From positions 1-64,000 of the forward strand of contig NZ_FLKP01000001.1 in the NCBI RefSeq assembly GCF_900087015.1: a stretch of 64,000 nt of DNA, in the 5' to 3' direction. The notes under the pieces are model-generated. The model was not told the origin of the DNA, ran no database searches, and was given only the letters and a program-made list of their open reading frames with translations. Below are positions 32,881 to 40,712 of this stretch, one piece after another. Source of the DNA: Christensenella timonensis. GTDB lineage: Bacteria; Bacillota; Clostridia; Christensenellales; Christensenellaceae. The position numbers were made by a program, and so were the translations under genes. Position 1 is the stretch's first letter. Each line of letters starts with the position of its first letter.

Positions 32881-33453
32881 TTACGCTTCCCCGTTTTCAT
32901 CCAGCAAACCGTCTATGATCCTTGTCCACTCCTCTTTGCTGCGCGACCCGACGACGCTTTCGCCCACCTGTTTTCCGTATTCATCCACAAAAACAGTTTC
33001 GGGAACCATCGTCACGTCCTTCAGCTTTTTTAATATCATGGCGTTCGACGGGATCAGCTGCGTATAATCCGCGCCCGTTGCCGAAACGATCTCCTTTGCA
33101 AGATCGGCCTGCTCCTGTACTACCTGTCCGCTTTGGTCCGCCGCATCCGTCACTATGCCAACGACCTGGAAGCCCTTGCCTGCATATTCCCTGTTTATTT
33201 CGCCGAGATCAGGCATTTCCTGCAGGCACGGCTTGCAATATGTCGCCCACAGATTGACCATCGTCAGTTTATGGCCGGAAAAAACATCCTGCGTCACTTC
33301 GTTGCCCGCGAGATCCTGCGCCTTGAAATCCCCAAATACCGGGCCATCCGTTTTCTCTTTGGTATCTACCACGACCTCATGCGGCCCGCATGCAGCCAAC
33401 AGCAAAACAGCAGCCAATATGACCGACAGTACGATCGTCATTTTCCGTTTCAT
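32881..33453 (-). CDS. TlpA-like thioredoxin lipoprotein
   Basis: 190 residues. The lipoprotein signal has lipobox LAAC. A thioredoxin fold of the TlpA/AlkA type follows, with active site [13 protein letters not shown] (CKPC) and the cis-Pro loop [11 protein letters not shown]. It is anchored on the outside of the membrane and may reduce or carry electrons to surface disulfides. It heads a three-gene redox cassette with the CxxC micro-protein and the ferredoxin-type membrane protein. GGAG lies 6 bases before the ATG. Confidence 0.92.
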   Translation of the reverse strand: MKRKMTIVLSVILAAVLLLAACGPHEVVVDTKEKTDGPVFGDFKAQDLAGNEVTQDVFSGHKLTMVNLWATYCKPCLQEMPDLGEINREYAGKGFQVVGIVTDAADQSGQVVQEQADLAKEIVSATGADYTQLIPSNAMILKKLKDVTMVPETVFVDEYGKQVGESVVGSRSKEEWTRIIDGLLDENGEA

Positions 33454-33554
33454 TTTCTACTCCTTTCCGCGCCCACCAAGCGCGCTGTTCTTTCGTCTAC
33501 ACCATATAGTCTATAAGTTTGCAGTGCATGGGTCAAGTTTTTCCAAATAAAAAC

Positions 33555-33587
33555 GGCGCGCCTGAAAACCGGCACGCCGTTTTTTGA
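33555..33587 (-). terminator. Terminator after the orphan winged-helix gene
   Basis: acggcgcgcc pairs with ggcacgccgt (one G-T pair) with A/T runs on both sides. It separates the winged-helix gene from the thioredoxin cassette. Confidence 0.78.
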
Positions 33588-33592
33588 TTTTT

Positions 33593-33889
33593 TTAGGCAG
33601 TCAATGAATATCCCTGTCTCCGGAAGGTTTTGATCAGTTTCTTCGTATGGCCGTCATCAATCTTGGCCCGAAGGAACCTGATATATACATCCACAACGTT
33701 GGAAAAGCAATCGTAATCGCAATCCCATACGTGCTCTAACAGCTCTGCACGCGAAACGATTTTGTCCTTGTGCAGCGCCAGATACTTTAATACCTCGTAT
33801 TCTTTCGCGGTAAGCGTAATCTCCTCATCCCCGCGAGATACGGAACGGTTGTCGATATCCACTGCCAGGTTATCAACCATAATACGCAT
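33593..33889 (-). CDS. Stand-alone OmpR-type winged-helix protein lacking a receiver
   Basis: 98 residues from the ATG at 33889, with AAGGA about 10 bases upstream. It consists almost only of an OmpR/PhoB effector domain: LTAKEYEVLKYLALHKDKIV, SRAELLEHVWDCDYD, VDVYIRFLRAKID and the wing KTFRRQGYSLTA. No receiver domain precedes it. The upstream extension (to 33991) does not look like one. It could be a constitutive regulator, a remnant of a response regulator, or controlled by another protein. It sits between the osmoprotectant transporter and the thioredoxin cassette. Confidence 0.78.
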   Translation of the reverse strand: MRIMVDNLAVDIDNRSVSRGDEEITLTAKEYEVLKYLALHKDKIVSRAELLEHVWDCDYDCFSNVVDVYIRFLRAKIDDGHTKKLIKTFRRQGYSLTA

Positions 33890-33974
33890 ATGTGTCTCAT
33901 CCTTTCTTTTTAATATTGGCCCATATCGTATGTACGTCCATGATATTAATAATCCGTTTTCATGAATACTAATC

Positions 33975-34020
33975 AAAAAAAGGGCTTTCAATTTGTAAAC
34001 TTTACATGAATACCCTTTTC
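33975..34020 (-). terminator. Probable terminator of the osmoprotectant operon
   Basis: An imperfect long hairpin with a T run on the minus strand, whose outer arms are CCC/GGG and TTTGTAAA/TTTACA. It lies about 40 bases after the ATPase stop. Confidence 0.5.
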
Positions 34021-34057
34021 TCTTGATATCTCTGTTTTTCGGGATTTTTCTTCCCCA

Positions 34058-34792
34058 TTAGCCGCACTCAAGCTGTTCGGACAAACGTTCCACATAGTCC
34101 GTGGCCGGATTGTCCACGACCTCCTGCGGGCTGCCGTCCTGCACCAGCTTGCCCTCGTTCAGGATGATAAGCCTTGTGCCCAGCCGTACCGCCTCACGCA
34201 GGTCGTGGGTAACGAAAACGATCGTCGTACCCGTTTTCTCAAACACCCCGCTGATCGCATCCTGCAGTTGCCTGCGCGTGATGCCGTCTACCGCGCCGAA
34301 CGGCTCGTCCATCAAAATCAGGCTGGGGTTTGCGGCCAGTGCGCGCGCAATGCCCACGCGCTGTTGCTGTCCGCCAGAAAGCTCGTTTACGTTTCGCTCG
34401 CAAAGCTCTTCGTCAAGCGCCACCATATCCAAAAGCTCCAACACCCGTTCCCTGCTCAAACGGTCTTTTTGCAGCCGCGGCACATATTCGATATTTTCGC
34501 GTACATTCAAATGCGGGAACAGCGCGCCGCCCTGTATCACATAGCCGATCGCGCGCCGCAGGGCGATCAGGTCGGTGTGCGCGGTGTCTTCCCCATACAC
34601 GCTGACACTGCCTTCGTCCGGCAAAATAAGCCCGTTGATCAGCTTGAGCATGGTCGTCTTACCGCCGCCGCTGCCGCCCACCACGGTCACGAATTCACCT
34701 TCGCGGATCCCTAAATCCAGCCCATCGAGGGCATATTTTTCGTCGTAACGCTTCTTGGCGCCCTGAAAGGCGATCATTTCGCTGCCGGTCAT
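34058..34792 (-). CDS. opuCA: Osmoprotectant ABC transporter ATPase
   Basis: 244 residues with Walker A GGSGGGKTTM, Q loop YVIQGG, signature LSGGQQQRVG, Walker B LILMDEPFGAVDG and H loop FVTHDLREA. The protein stops just after the ABC domain. The usual OpuCA/ProV have an additional CBS pair that senses ionic strength; this one lacks it. It overlaps the substrate-binding gene by 4 bases. Confidence 0.88.
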   Translation of the reverse strand: MTGSEMIAFQGAKKRYDEKYALDGLDLGIREGEFVTVVGGSGGGKTTMLKLINGLILPDEGSVSVYGEDTAHTDLIALRRAIGYVIQGGALFPHLNVRENIEYVPRLQKDRLSRERVLELLDMVALDEELCERNVNELSGGQQQRVGIARALAANPSLILMDEPFGAVDGITRRQLQDAISGVFEKTGTTIVFVTHDLREAVRLGTRLIILNEGKLVQDGSPQEVVDNPATDYVERLSEQLECG

Positions 34793-35682
34793 AAAAGCCC
34801 TTTCTGCTCCAGGAACTCGCGGGCTACGTCCTTTTCGTCTTCCTTGTTGTTTTCCACACGGTAATTGAGCTCCGCCATCTCTTCGTCCGTCAGGATCCCG
34901 TCCATCTTCATAAGCACCTCACTAAGCTCCGGGTGCGCTTTGAGCGTGTCCTGCCGCACGATCGTACCGCAATAATACGACGGGAAGAAGCCCTTGTCGT
35001 CCTTTAGCGTCTGCAAATCGTACACATTCAGCATGCCATCCGTCGTGAACGCGTTGATCACCTGCACATCGCCATTGCCGATCGCCTGGTATTTCATGCC
35101 AATATCGATGTCCTTCGTATCCTTGAAGTTGAGTCCGTACGTTTCCGTAAGCGGCGTATAACCGTCCGCCCGCTCATAAAAATCATACTCCGCGCCAAAC
35201 GTCAGCTCCGGCGCGATCGCCGCCAGGTCGGAAAAGCTTTCAATGTTATTCTGTCCCGCAAATTCTTTTGTCACTGCGAGCGTAAAGGTATTGTTAAAGC
35301 CGTAAAGGCCCACCCACGTAAGGCCGAACTGCTGCTCGTACTGCTCCTTGAGCTGGGCATACATCGCATCCGCGTCCTTTTCGGGATCGTTTTTCAGTAT
35401 GTCCGACCAGGCTGTTCCCGTATACTCCGGGTACAGGTCGAAATCCCCCTTCACGATCGCCGGATGGATATTGCCCGTTCCGCCCGCGATGCCTTTTGTG
35501 ATCTCCACCTTAAGGCCCGTATCCTTTTCGATGAGCGCAGAAAGCATCTCGCTCAAAATAAATTGTTCGGTCATCGGCTTAGTCGCTATTTTGATGGTGT
35601 CGGCGCTGCCGCCCGAACATCCCGTAAGCCCCAATACCCCCAACATACATATTGCAAGTACCAGAGCGATCCATTTTTTCAT
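34789..35682 (-). CDS. opuCC: Osmoprotectant substrate-binding lipoprotein
   Basis: 297 residues. The signal peptide ends in TGCSGG (lipobox LTGC). A glycine betaine/choline-type OpuAC domain follows (IKIATKPMTEQFILSEMLSA, GDFDLYPEYTGTAW, GMKYQAIGNGDVQVINAFTT). The length and pattern fit OpuBC/OpuCC. It is the middle gene of a three-gene operon, overlapping both neighbours by 4 bases. Confidence 0.92.
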   Translation of the reverse strand: MKKWIALVLAICMLGVLGLTGCSGGSADTIKIATKPMTEQFILSEMLSALIEKDTGLKVEITKGIAGGTGNIHPAIVKGDFDLYPEYTGTAWSDILKNDPEKDADAMYAQLKEQYEQQFGLTWVGLYGFNNTFTLAVTKEFAGQNNIESFSDLAAIAPELTFGAEYDFYERADGYTPLTETYGLNFKDTKDIDIGMKYQAIGNGDVQVINAFTTDGMLNVYDLQTLKDDKGFFPSYYCGTIVRQDTLKAHPELSEVLMKMDGILTDEEMAELNYRVENNKEDEKDVAREFLEQKGLL

Positions 35683-36329
35683 TTTGTTTTTCCCCCATTG
35701 ATTTTTTTGTAAACGCGCTTTTCAAAAATTCCCGCAACAAGGTCAGCCAGCAGCGCCAGCGCCGCGATCAAAAGGCTTCCCGCCACCGTCATCGCGAGGT
35801 TGTTCGTCGTGATCCCACGGTAGATGGCCACGCCCAGGCCCCCCGCGCCCACAAAGGAAGCAATACCGCACAGGGCGATGGTCATGACGATCATATTGCG
35901 CGCACCCGCCAGAATAACGGGCAGCGCCAGGGGCATCTTCACCCGGAACAGCAGCTGCATATTCGTGCTCCCCATCCCGCGCCCCGCCTCGATAATAGCG
36001 GGCGGTATATTCATGATCCCCGTATGCGTATTGCGCACCATTGGCAGAAGGCCGTAGATCGTAAGGGCGATCACCGCAGTGAGGTCTCCGATGCCTGTCG
36101 CCGGGATCAGGAACCCGAACAGCGCGATCGAAGGGATCGTGTAAATCAGGTTGGTAATACCCAATACCGGGAAGGAGAGCCGCGCGTGTTCGGAAATCAG
36201 GATACCAAAAAAGATACCGATCACTGCCGCCAAAAGAATGGAAACCAAAGAAATTTGTAGATGCTGCCAGATCAGTTCGGCAAAGAAATCCCATCTGGTC
36301 GCGTATAACTGGAATACTTCCGCAAACAT
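35679..36329 (-). CDS. opuCB: Osmoprotectant ABC permease
   Basis: 216 residues with about five to six membrane segments and the EAA loop (EAGRGMGSTNMQLLFRVKMPLA). It is typical of OpuBB/OpuCB. It is the only permease in the operon, whereas OpuC has two, so the channel may be a homodimer. It is the first gene and starts at ATG. Confidence 0.92.
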   Translation of the reverse strand: MFAEVFQLYATRWDFFAELIWQHLQISLVSILLAAVIGIFFGILISEHARLSFPVLGITNLIYTIPSIALFGFLIPATGIGDLTAVIALTIYGLLPMVRNTHTGIMNIPPAIIEAGRGMGSTNMQLLFRVKMPLALPVILAGARNMIVMTIALCGIASFVGAGGLGVAIYRGITTNNLAMTVAGSLLIAALALLADLVAGIFEKRVYKKINGGKTK

Positions 36330-36464
36330 TATTTGCCTTTCCTTGCGTGCAAAAATTTACTTCGTAATTTTAATAAACCATTTTAATGGTACTATACCGT
36401 AAAATTTTCAAAGTGTAAAGCCGAAGCCCCCATATCGCCGGTTCCCTTCGTTTTTTTCTTCTCC

Positions 36465-36527
36465 TTGACAGGAACGCGGATCCATTCTATAATCAACTAG
36501 TAGATTACTAATTTACTAAATTACTAA
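36465..36527 (+). promoter_or_regulatory. Strong promoter followed by three TTACTAA repeats
   Basis: TTGACA (36465-36470) and TATAAT (36488-36493) are 17 bases apart, a near-perfect sigma-A promoter. TTACTAA then occurs at 36505, 36513 and 36521, an exact 8-base period, between the expected transcript start (about 36500) and the ribosome site at about 36535. The repeats could be an operator or a leader element. Confidence 0.75.
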
Positions 36528-36548
36528 TTTGAAAAGAGGAAAATAAAA

Positions 36549-37040
36549 ATGGAAGAAAACATGAAGATCCCCACGACGCTCAAGCACAAACCTGTGATCG
36601 TCGCAGAAGATTATTCCAACATAGACGGGCGGCTCGCCTACCATACGGATGCAAAGGGGTTGTCGCTCGGCCTCGCCCAGTGGTCGGAGCGTGGCAGCCT
36701 CGATATCTCTGCCAAAATATGGCGGTACACCGGCGAAAAATGGTCGCGCCAGTCGGAGGAGATGCCACTGCACCGTGTACTTGACCTGGCCATCTTCCTC
36801 GCAAGCGCCATGAAATATTTCCGCGAGGCCTACCGCTATCCCAAGCTTTATGACCCGGAGAACCCGCAGATCGAACGCGTGGGCATCCAGGGCGACGCCA
36901 TGACGGTGCGGGTATGTACGGACAACGAAAAGATCGACGGCGATATCGAACTTTTCTCACAGGTGCTCTCGCAGGACAGCGAACTTTTGGGGGAACGCCT
37001 GGCGATCCTTGCCCGCGTACTCCGTGACATGGGTTATTGA
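36549..37040 (+). CDS. DUF6530-like protein of unknown function
   Basis: 163 residues, soluble. Segments such as LKHKPVIVAEDYSNIDGRLA, YHTDAKGLSLGLAQWSERG and WSRQSEEMPLHRVLDLAI recall a Firmicute family I remember as DUF6530; this was not checked. No catalytic motif is evident. It has a very good promoter with repeats in the leader, and AGAGGA 9 bases before the ATG, so it is probably strongly and conditionally expressed. It stands alone between the osmoprotectant operon and the hydrogenase gene. Confidence 0.75.
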   Translation: MEENMKIPTTLKHKPVIVAEDYSNIDGRLAYHTDAKGLSLGLAQWSERGSLDISAKIWRYTGEKWSRQSEEMPLHRVLDLAIFLASAMKYFREAYRYPKLYDPENPQIERVGIQGDAMTVRVCTDNEKIDGDIELFSQVLSQDSELLGERLAILARVLRDMGY

Positions 37041-37161
37041 TGGTTAAATTTTTCGGAAAATATCTGTATTAGTATCTATAATACAGCACAAAAAGCAGCG
37101 GTATTAGTGGAAATTCCGCTGTTTTTGTTTTGCAGGTTCCAATCCGGTATCCGCGCCCTCA

Positions 37162-37190
37162 TTGACAGCCTTTTTATAAAACAGTATGAT
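37162..37190 (+). promoter_or_regulatory. Promoter of the hydrogenase-like gene
   Basis: TTGACA (37162-37167) and TATGAT (37185-37190) with 17-base spacing, about 40 bases before the ATG. A weak hairpin (gcagcgg/ccgctgt with T run, about 37095-37127) just upstream may end the previous gene's transcript. Confidence 0.75.
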
Positions 37191-37227
37191 AGAAAGGTAG
37201 ACTGAAGAAGGAGAAAACAATACTTTT

Positions 37228-38667
37228 ATGAACAACGGAATGTTTGATACAAGCGTTCAGGAGCTGAAATATACCATTTTGAAAGAAGTCGCCAATCTGG
37301 CGTATGACGATAAACTGGAGGAGGGCCTGCTCCATGTCGCCGAGAAGATCATTCCCGGTCCCCAGCCCACGATGCGCTGCTGCATTTACAAGGAACGTGC
37401 GATCGTCGGCGAGCGGTTGAAGCTTGCCCTCGGCGGCGACCCGGAAAACGAGAACGTGGTAGAGGTGCTTGATATCGCCTGCGACGAATGTCCGGTAGAC
37501 GGGATCCGCGTGACGCAGGCCTGCCGCGGCTGCATCGCGCACCGCTGCCAGAACGTGTGTCCGACAGGGGCGATCCGCATCGAGAACCTAAAAGCCTATA
37601 TCGACACCAAAAAATGCGTGGAGTGCGGTAAGTGCATGGACGCCTGCCCCTATAACGCGATCGCCAAATCCGTGCGCCCGTGTGAAAACGCCTGTAAGGT
37701 AGGCGCCATCAGCATGGACGACGACAAAAAAGCCGTGATCGACAATGAAAAATGTATTGCCTGCGGCGCCTGCGTATACCAGTGCCCGTTCGGCGCGATT
37801 TCCGCGAAATCCTATATGCTGGAAGCGATCCGCCTGCTGAAAAATTCGCAGGGCAATCAAAAATATAAGGTGTATGCGGTGGTGGCGCCTTCCATTTCCA
37901 GCCAGTTCAACCATGTAAAAGTGGAACAGGTCGTGTCTGGCATCAAGGAGCTCGGCTTTTTCAGCGTAGTGGAAGCAGCCCTCGGCGCAGATATGGCGGC
38001 GGACAAGGAAGCGGACGAGTTATACGAAAAAGGTTTCCTGACGACGTCGTGTTGTCCTGCTTTCGTAAATTATGTGAAGAAAAACTATCCCGGCCTCGCA
38101 GTGCATATTTCGCACAATGTTTCGCCCATGGAACAGATCTCCATCTATTTGAAGAAGGTCGATCCTACGGCAAAGGTCGTGTTCATTGGGCCGTGTATCG
38201 CCAAAAAGATGGAATTTAGGCTGCCGGAGGTCGCGGGGATCGTAGATTGCGTGATCACCTTTGAGGAACTGCTCGCGCTGCTCGACAGCCGCGAGATCGA
38301 CCTTTCCTCCATGCCGGAAGCGCCGCTTGACAACGCTTCTTATTACGGCCGCATTTTTGCCCGCAGCGGCGGCGTAGCGACTGCCGTGGGGCAGGCCCTG
38401 AGGGAACATGGCAAGGACGATTTTGTCTATAACCCCATTTCCTGCAACGGGATCGAGGAATGCCGGATCGCGCTTCTGAAAGCCTCCAAAGGAGTCCTTC
38501 CCAACAATTTTATCGAAGGGATGGCTTGCATCGACGGGTGTATCGGCGGCGCGGCCTGCTTGACGCACGGGCCAAAGGATAAGAGCCAGGTCGACCGTTA
38601 CGGCAGCGAAGCCAAGGAAAAAACGATCGCGCAGTCGGTCGGTATCCTGCAAAAGTTCAACGACTGA
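37228..38667 (+). CDS. [FeFe] hydrogenase-like protein, divergent (group B-type)
   Basis: 479 residues. The N-terminal part carries several ferredoxin-type cysteine motifs (CDECPV ... CRGCIAHRCQNVCPTG; CVECGKCMDACPYN; CIACGACVYQCPFG). The C-terminal H-cluster domain retains the loops: L1 TSCCPAF (Cys275, Cys276), L2 GPCIAKKMEF (Cys323) and L3 MACIDGC (Cys434, Cys438). Thus the four presumed cluster ligands and the proton-relay cysteine are present. L2 has Gly in place of the usual Met and L3 has Asp in place of Gly, as in divergent group B-type proteins. It may evolve or sense hydrogen. The HydEFG maturases are not in the window. Confidence 0.85.
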   Translation: MNNGMFDTSVQELKYTILKEVANLAYDDKLEEGLLHVAEKIIPGPQPTMRCCIYKERAIVGERLKLALGGDPENENVVEVLDIACDECPVDGIRVTQACRGCIAHRCQNVCPTGAIRIENLKAYIDTKKCVECGKCMDACPYNAIAKSVRPCENACKVGAISMDDDKKAVIDNEKCIACGACVYQCPFGAISAKSYMLEAIRLLKNSQGNQKYKVYAVVAPSISSQFNHVKVEQVVSGIKELGFFSVVEAALGADMAADKEADELYEKGFLTTSCCPAFVNYVKKNYPGLAVHISHNVSPMEQISIYLKKVDPTAKVVFIGPCIAKKMEFRLPEVAGIVDCVITFEELLALLDSREIDLSSMPEAPLDNASYYGRIFARSGGVATAVGQALREHGKDDFVYNPISCNGIEECRIALLKASKGVLPNNFIEGMACIDGCIGGAACLTHGPKDKSQVDRYGSEAKEKTIAQSVGILQKFND

Positions 38668-38683
38668 ACAGGCATTTCCAAAG

Positions 38684-38716
38684 CCAGCGGCGCAAAGAAG
38701 CCGCTGGTTTTTTTAT
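38684..38716 (+). terminator. Terminator after the hydrogenase-like gene
   Basis: ccagcggc (38684-38691) pairs with gccgctgg (38700-38707), followed by a T run. Confidence 0.9.
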
Positions 38717-38815
38717 TTTTGCATGGTATAATGGACAAAAAGCGGTTATTCCCAGCCGCATTTACTTTATTAATAGGATATTGACGCACGCATCAATCAT
38801 TAGGAGGAAAAATTT

Positions 38816-39580
38816 ATGGCAATGTCATCTTATGGTTATCCTTATGGCGCACCATTTTACTTCGCAGGCGGACTGATCGCTTTTTATATCATCCTGGTCG
38901 CCGTTTTTTATGTTTTCTCGGCCCTGGGGCTGTATACCATGGCCAAACGGCGCGGCCTTAACAACCCGTGGCTCGCGTGGATCCCGGTCGTATATATTTA
39001 TGTGATCGGTAAGCTCGCGGATACCTATGCCGCAAAACACCTGAACAAAAGGACAAACTACGCCGTGCTGCTTTTGGGCCTCATTGTCGGGGTGGTTGTG
39101 CTGGCGATTATTATGATGGCCACGCTGTTCGCAGGGATGCTGCATTCTTATTCCAGTTCGCACATCTATGCTTTCCTGCCCGCATATATCATATTTGTAG
39201 TCCTTTTGATCGCAATCGCCATCGTTTACGCGGTCTTTTATTATATCTCGCTGTACCGCATCTATAACTGGCATTCGGAGAGCGCGACCGTACTTTTGGT
39301 ACTGTCCATCCTCTTCAGCGTGATCGTACCCTTCGTGCTGTTCGCACTGCGCAACGGCGACAATCGCTATCTCTATCCCCCGCAGCAGCCGGGCGGCGGC
39401 CAGCCTTATGCACAGCAGCCCTATCCGCAGCAGCCCGGGCCGGGATACCCGCAGCCTCCGCAGCAGTATTACGCACCGCCGCAGGCGCCTCCGGTACAGC
39501 AAGCTCCAGCGACGCAGCCACAGCCTCCCACCCAGCCCCCGCAGCAACAGAATCCGGGCGGCAACGGGAACGCACAATAA
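38816..39580 (+). CDS. Membrane protein with Gln/Pro-rich tail
   Basis: 254 residues. Four to five membrane segments lie in residues 15-180, with a RRGLNNPWLAWIPVVYIYVIG stretch common in small Firmicute membrane proteins of unknown function. A 65-residue tail of Pro, Gln, Tyr and Gly follows (QQPGGGQPYAQQPYPQQPG). AGGAGG lies 8 bases before the ATG. The tail composition resembles that of the DUF4349 protein and may bind partners or wall polymers. The family is not recognised. Confidence 0.72.
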   Translation: MAMSSYGYPYGAPFYFAGGLIAFYIILVAVFYVFSALGLYTMAKRRGLNNPWLAWIPVVYIYVIGKLADTYAAKHLNKRTNYAVLLLGLIVGVVVLAIIMMATLFAGMLHSYSSSHIYAFLPAYIIFVVLLIAIAIVYAVFYYISLYRIYNWHSESATVLLVLSILFSVIVPFVLFALRNGDNRYLYPPQQPGGGQPYAQQPYPQQPGPGYPQPPQQYYAPPQAPPVQQAPATQPQPPTQPPQQQNPGGNGNAQ

Positions 39581-39597
39581 AATTTTTAAGAATCGTA

Positions 39598-39625
39598 GGG
39601 TACGCATCTTGCGTGCCCTTTTTTT
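39598..39625 (+). terminator. Terminator
   Basis: gggtacgca (39598-39606) pairs with tgcgtgccc (39610-39618), followed by seven T. Confidence 0.85.
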
Positions 39626-39704
39626 GCCTGCGCGCGGACAGGGGCATCGCCGGCGCGCCGATATATGGTATACTGGTACCATAGAAATTGTATAGGAGCG
39701 AACG

Positions 39705-40655
39705 ATGAAACGTATTTTACCAATACTATCGATCAGTATATTGCTTGCCCTGGTTTTGGTTGCGGGATGTACGCCCCGCGAGCCAGCGCCATCGCCGGCT
39801 CCCTCTGCTGCCCCCACCGCGACGGCGGCCCCCGCCCCTACTCCGCCGCCTACGCCAAGTCCCACCCCTTCGCCTGCACCCGTTCCTACGCCCACGCCGA
39901 GTCCGACCCCGCCGCCTGCGCCGACGAAGACGCCCATCGAGGATCTTCCCATAGATTACGAGGCGTTGGCAGCGCTCGACGCTACCAAGGACGGCTGGGG
40001 GCAGGGACTGGAAAAAGATGCGCTCAACCGGCCGACCGGCGCACTGGACGCGCAGGAGAAATTCGGCAAATACGATGCACTGTTCATCATGCCTGAGGAA
40101 AAGAAATTTTATTTGACGCTGGACGAAGGCTATGAAAACGGCCGTACGGCCGACATCCTCAACGTACTGAAGGAAAAAGGCCAAAAGGCGACTTTCTTTG
40201 TGACCTATTCCTACGTGCTTGAAAATCCGGAGCTTGTGCAGCGCATGATCGACGAGGGACATGTGGTGGGCAACCACAGTATGACGCACCGCTCCATGCC
40301 CGGCCTTTCCTTAGAGGAGGCGCGCGACGAGATCGTGAAGCTCCACCAATACATGCGCGATACCTATGGCATCGAGATGACAGTGTTCCGCCCGCCCATG
40401 GGTGAATATTCCGAGCAGACCCTTGCCCTCACCCAAATGCTCGGGTATAAAAGCGCCTTCTGGAGTTTTGCTTATTACGATTACGAGCCGGACGACCAGA
40501 TGCCGCCGGATGAGGCGCTTGCCAAAATCACCAAAAATATCCACCCCGGCGCGCTTTACCTGCTGCACGCCGTCTCTGGCACCAATGCGCAGATCCTGGG
40601 GGATTTTATCGACGAAGTGCGTGCGCAGGGCTACGAGATCCTGCCCCTGCAATAA
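39705..40655 (+). CDS. Polysaccharide deacetylase lipoprotein (PdaA-like)
   Basis: 316 residues. The lipoprotein signal (lipobox VAGC) is followed by a Pro/Thr/Ser-rich linker (about 25-80) and the NodB-type deacetylase domain. Metal and catalytic motifs are LTLDEGYENG, VGNHSMTHRS and FRPPMGEYSEQ. The LDEGYENG variant is typical of PdaA-like enzymes, which deacetylate peptidoglycan, for instance in forming spore-cortex muramic lactam. A wall role is likely; a spore role is not shown. It has its own promoter region and terminator. Confidence 0.88.
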   Translation: MKRILPILSISILLALVLVAGCTPREPAPSPAPSAAPTATAAPAPTPPPTPSPTPSPAPVPTPTPSPTPPPAPTKTPIEDLPIDYEALAALDATKDGWGQGLEKDALNRPTGALDAQEKFGKYDALFIMPEEKKFYLTLDEGYENGRTADILNVLKEKGQKATFFVTYSYVLENPELVQRMIDEGHVVGNHSMTHRSMPGLSLEEARDEIVKLHQYMRDTYGIEMTVFRPPMGEYSEQTLALTQMLGYKSAFWSFAYYDYEPDDQMPPDEALAKITKNIHPGALYLLHAVSGTNAQILGDFIDEVRAQGYEILPLQ

Positions 40656-40667
40656 AACAAGGCAACA

Positions 40668-40697
40668 AAAAAGGGCGTTCATAGGAACGCTCTTTTT
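40668..40697. terminator. Terminator between deacetylase and FGGY kinase genes
   Basis: agggcgttc and gaacgctct arms (one G-T pair) with A and T runs on both sides. It is also the likely end of the long minus-strand sugar operon. Confidence 0.8.
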
Positions 40698-40712
40698 CCG
40701 GAGGAAAAACAA

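Noticed and set aside
33890-33991. N-terminal extension of the orphan winged-helix protein as a receiver remnant
   Set aside because: The 34 codons show no receiver features, and the ATG at 33889 has a better ribosome site.
38825-39952. A 375-codon antisense frame opposite the membrane protein and deacetylase genes
   Set aside because: Low-complexity Gly/Ala and Arg/Leu runs mirror the Pro/Gln codons of the real genes.
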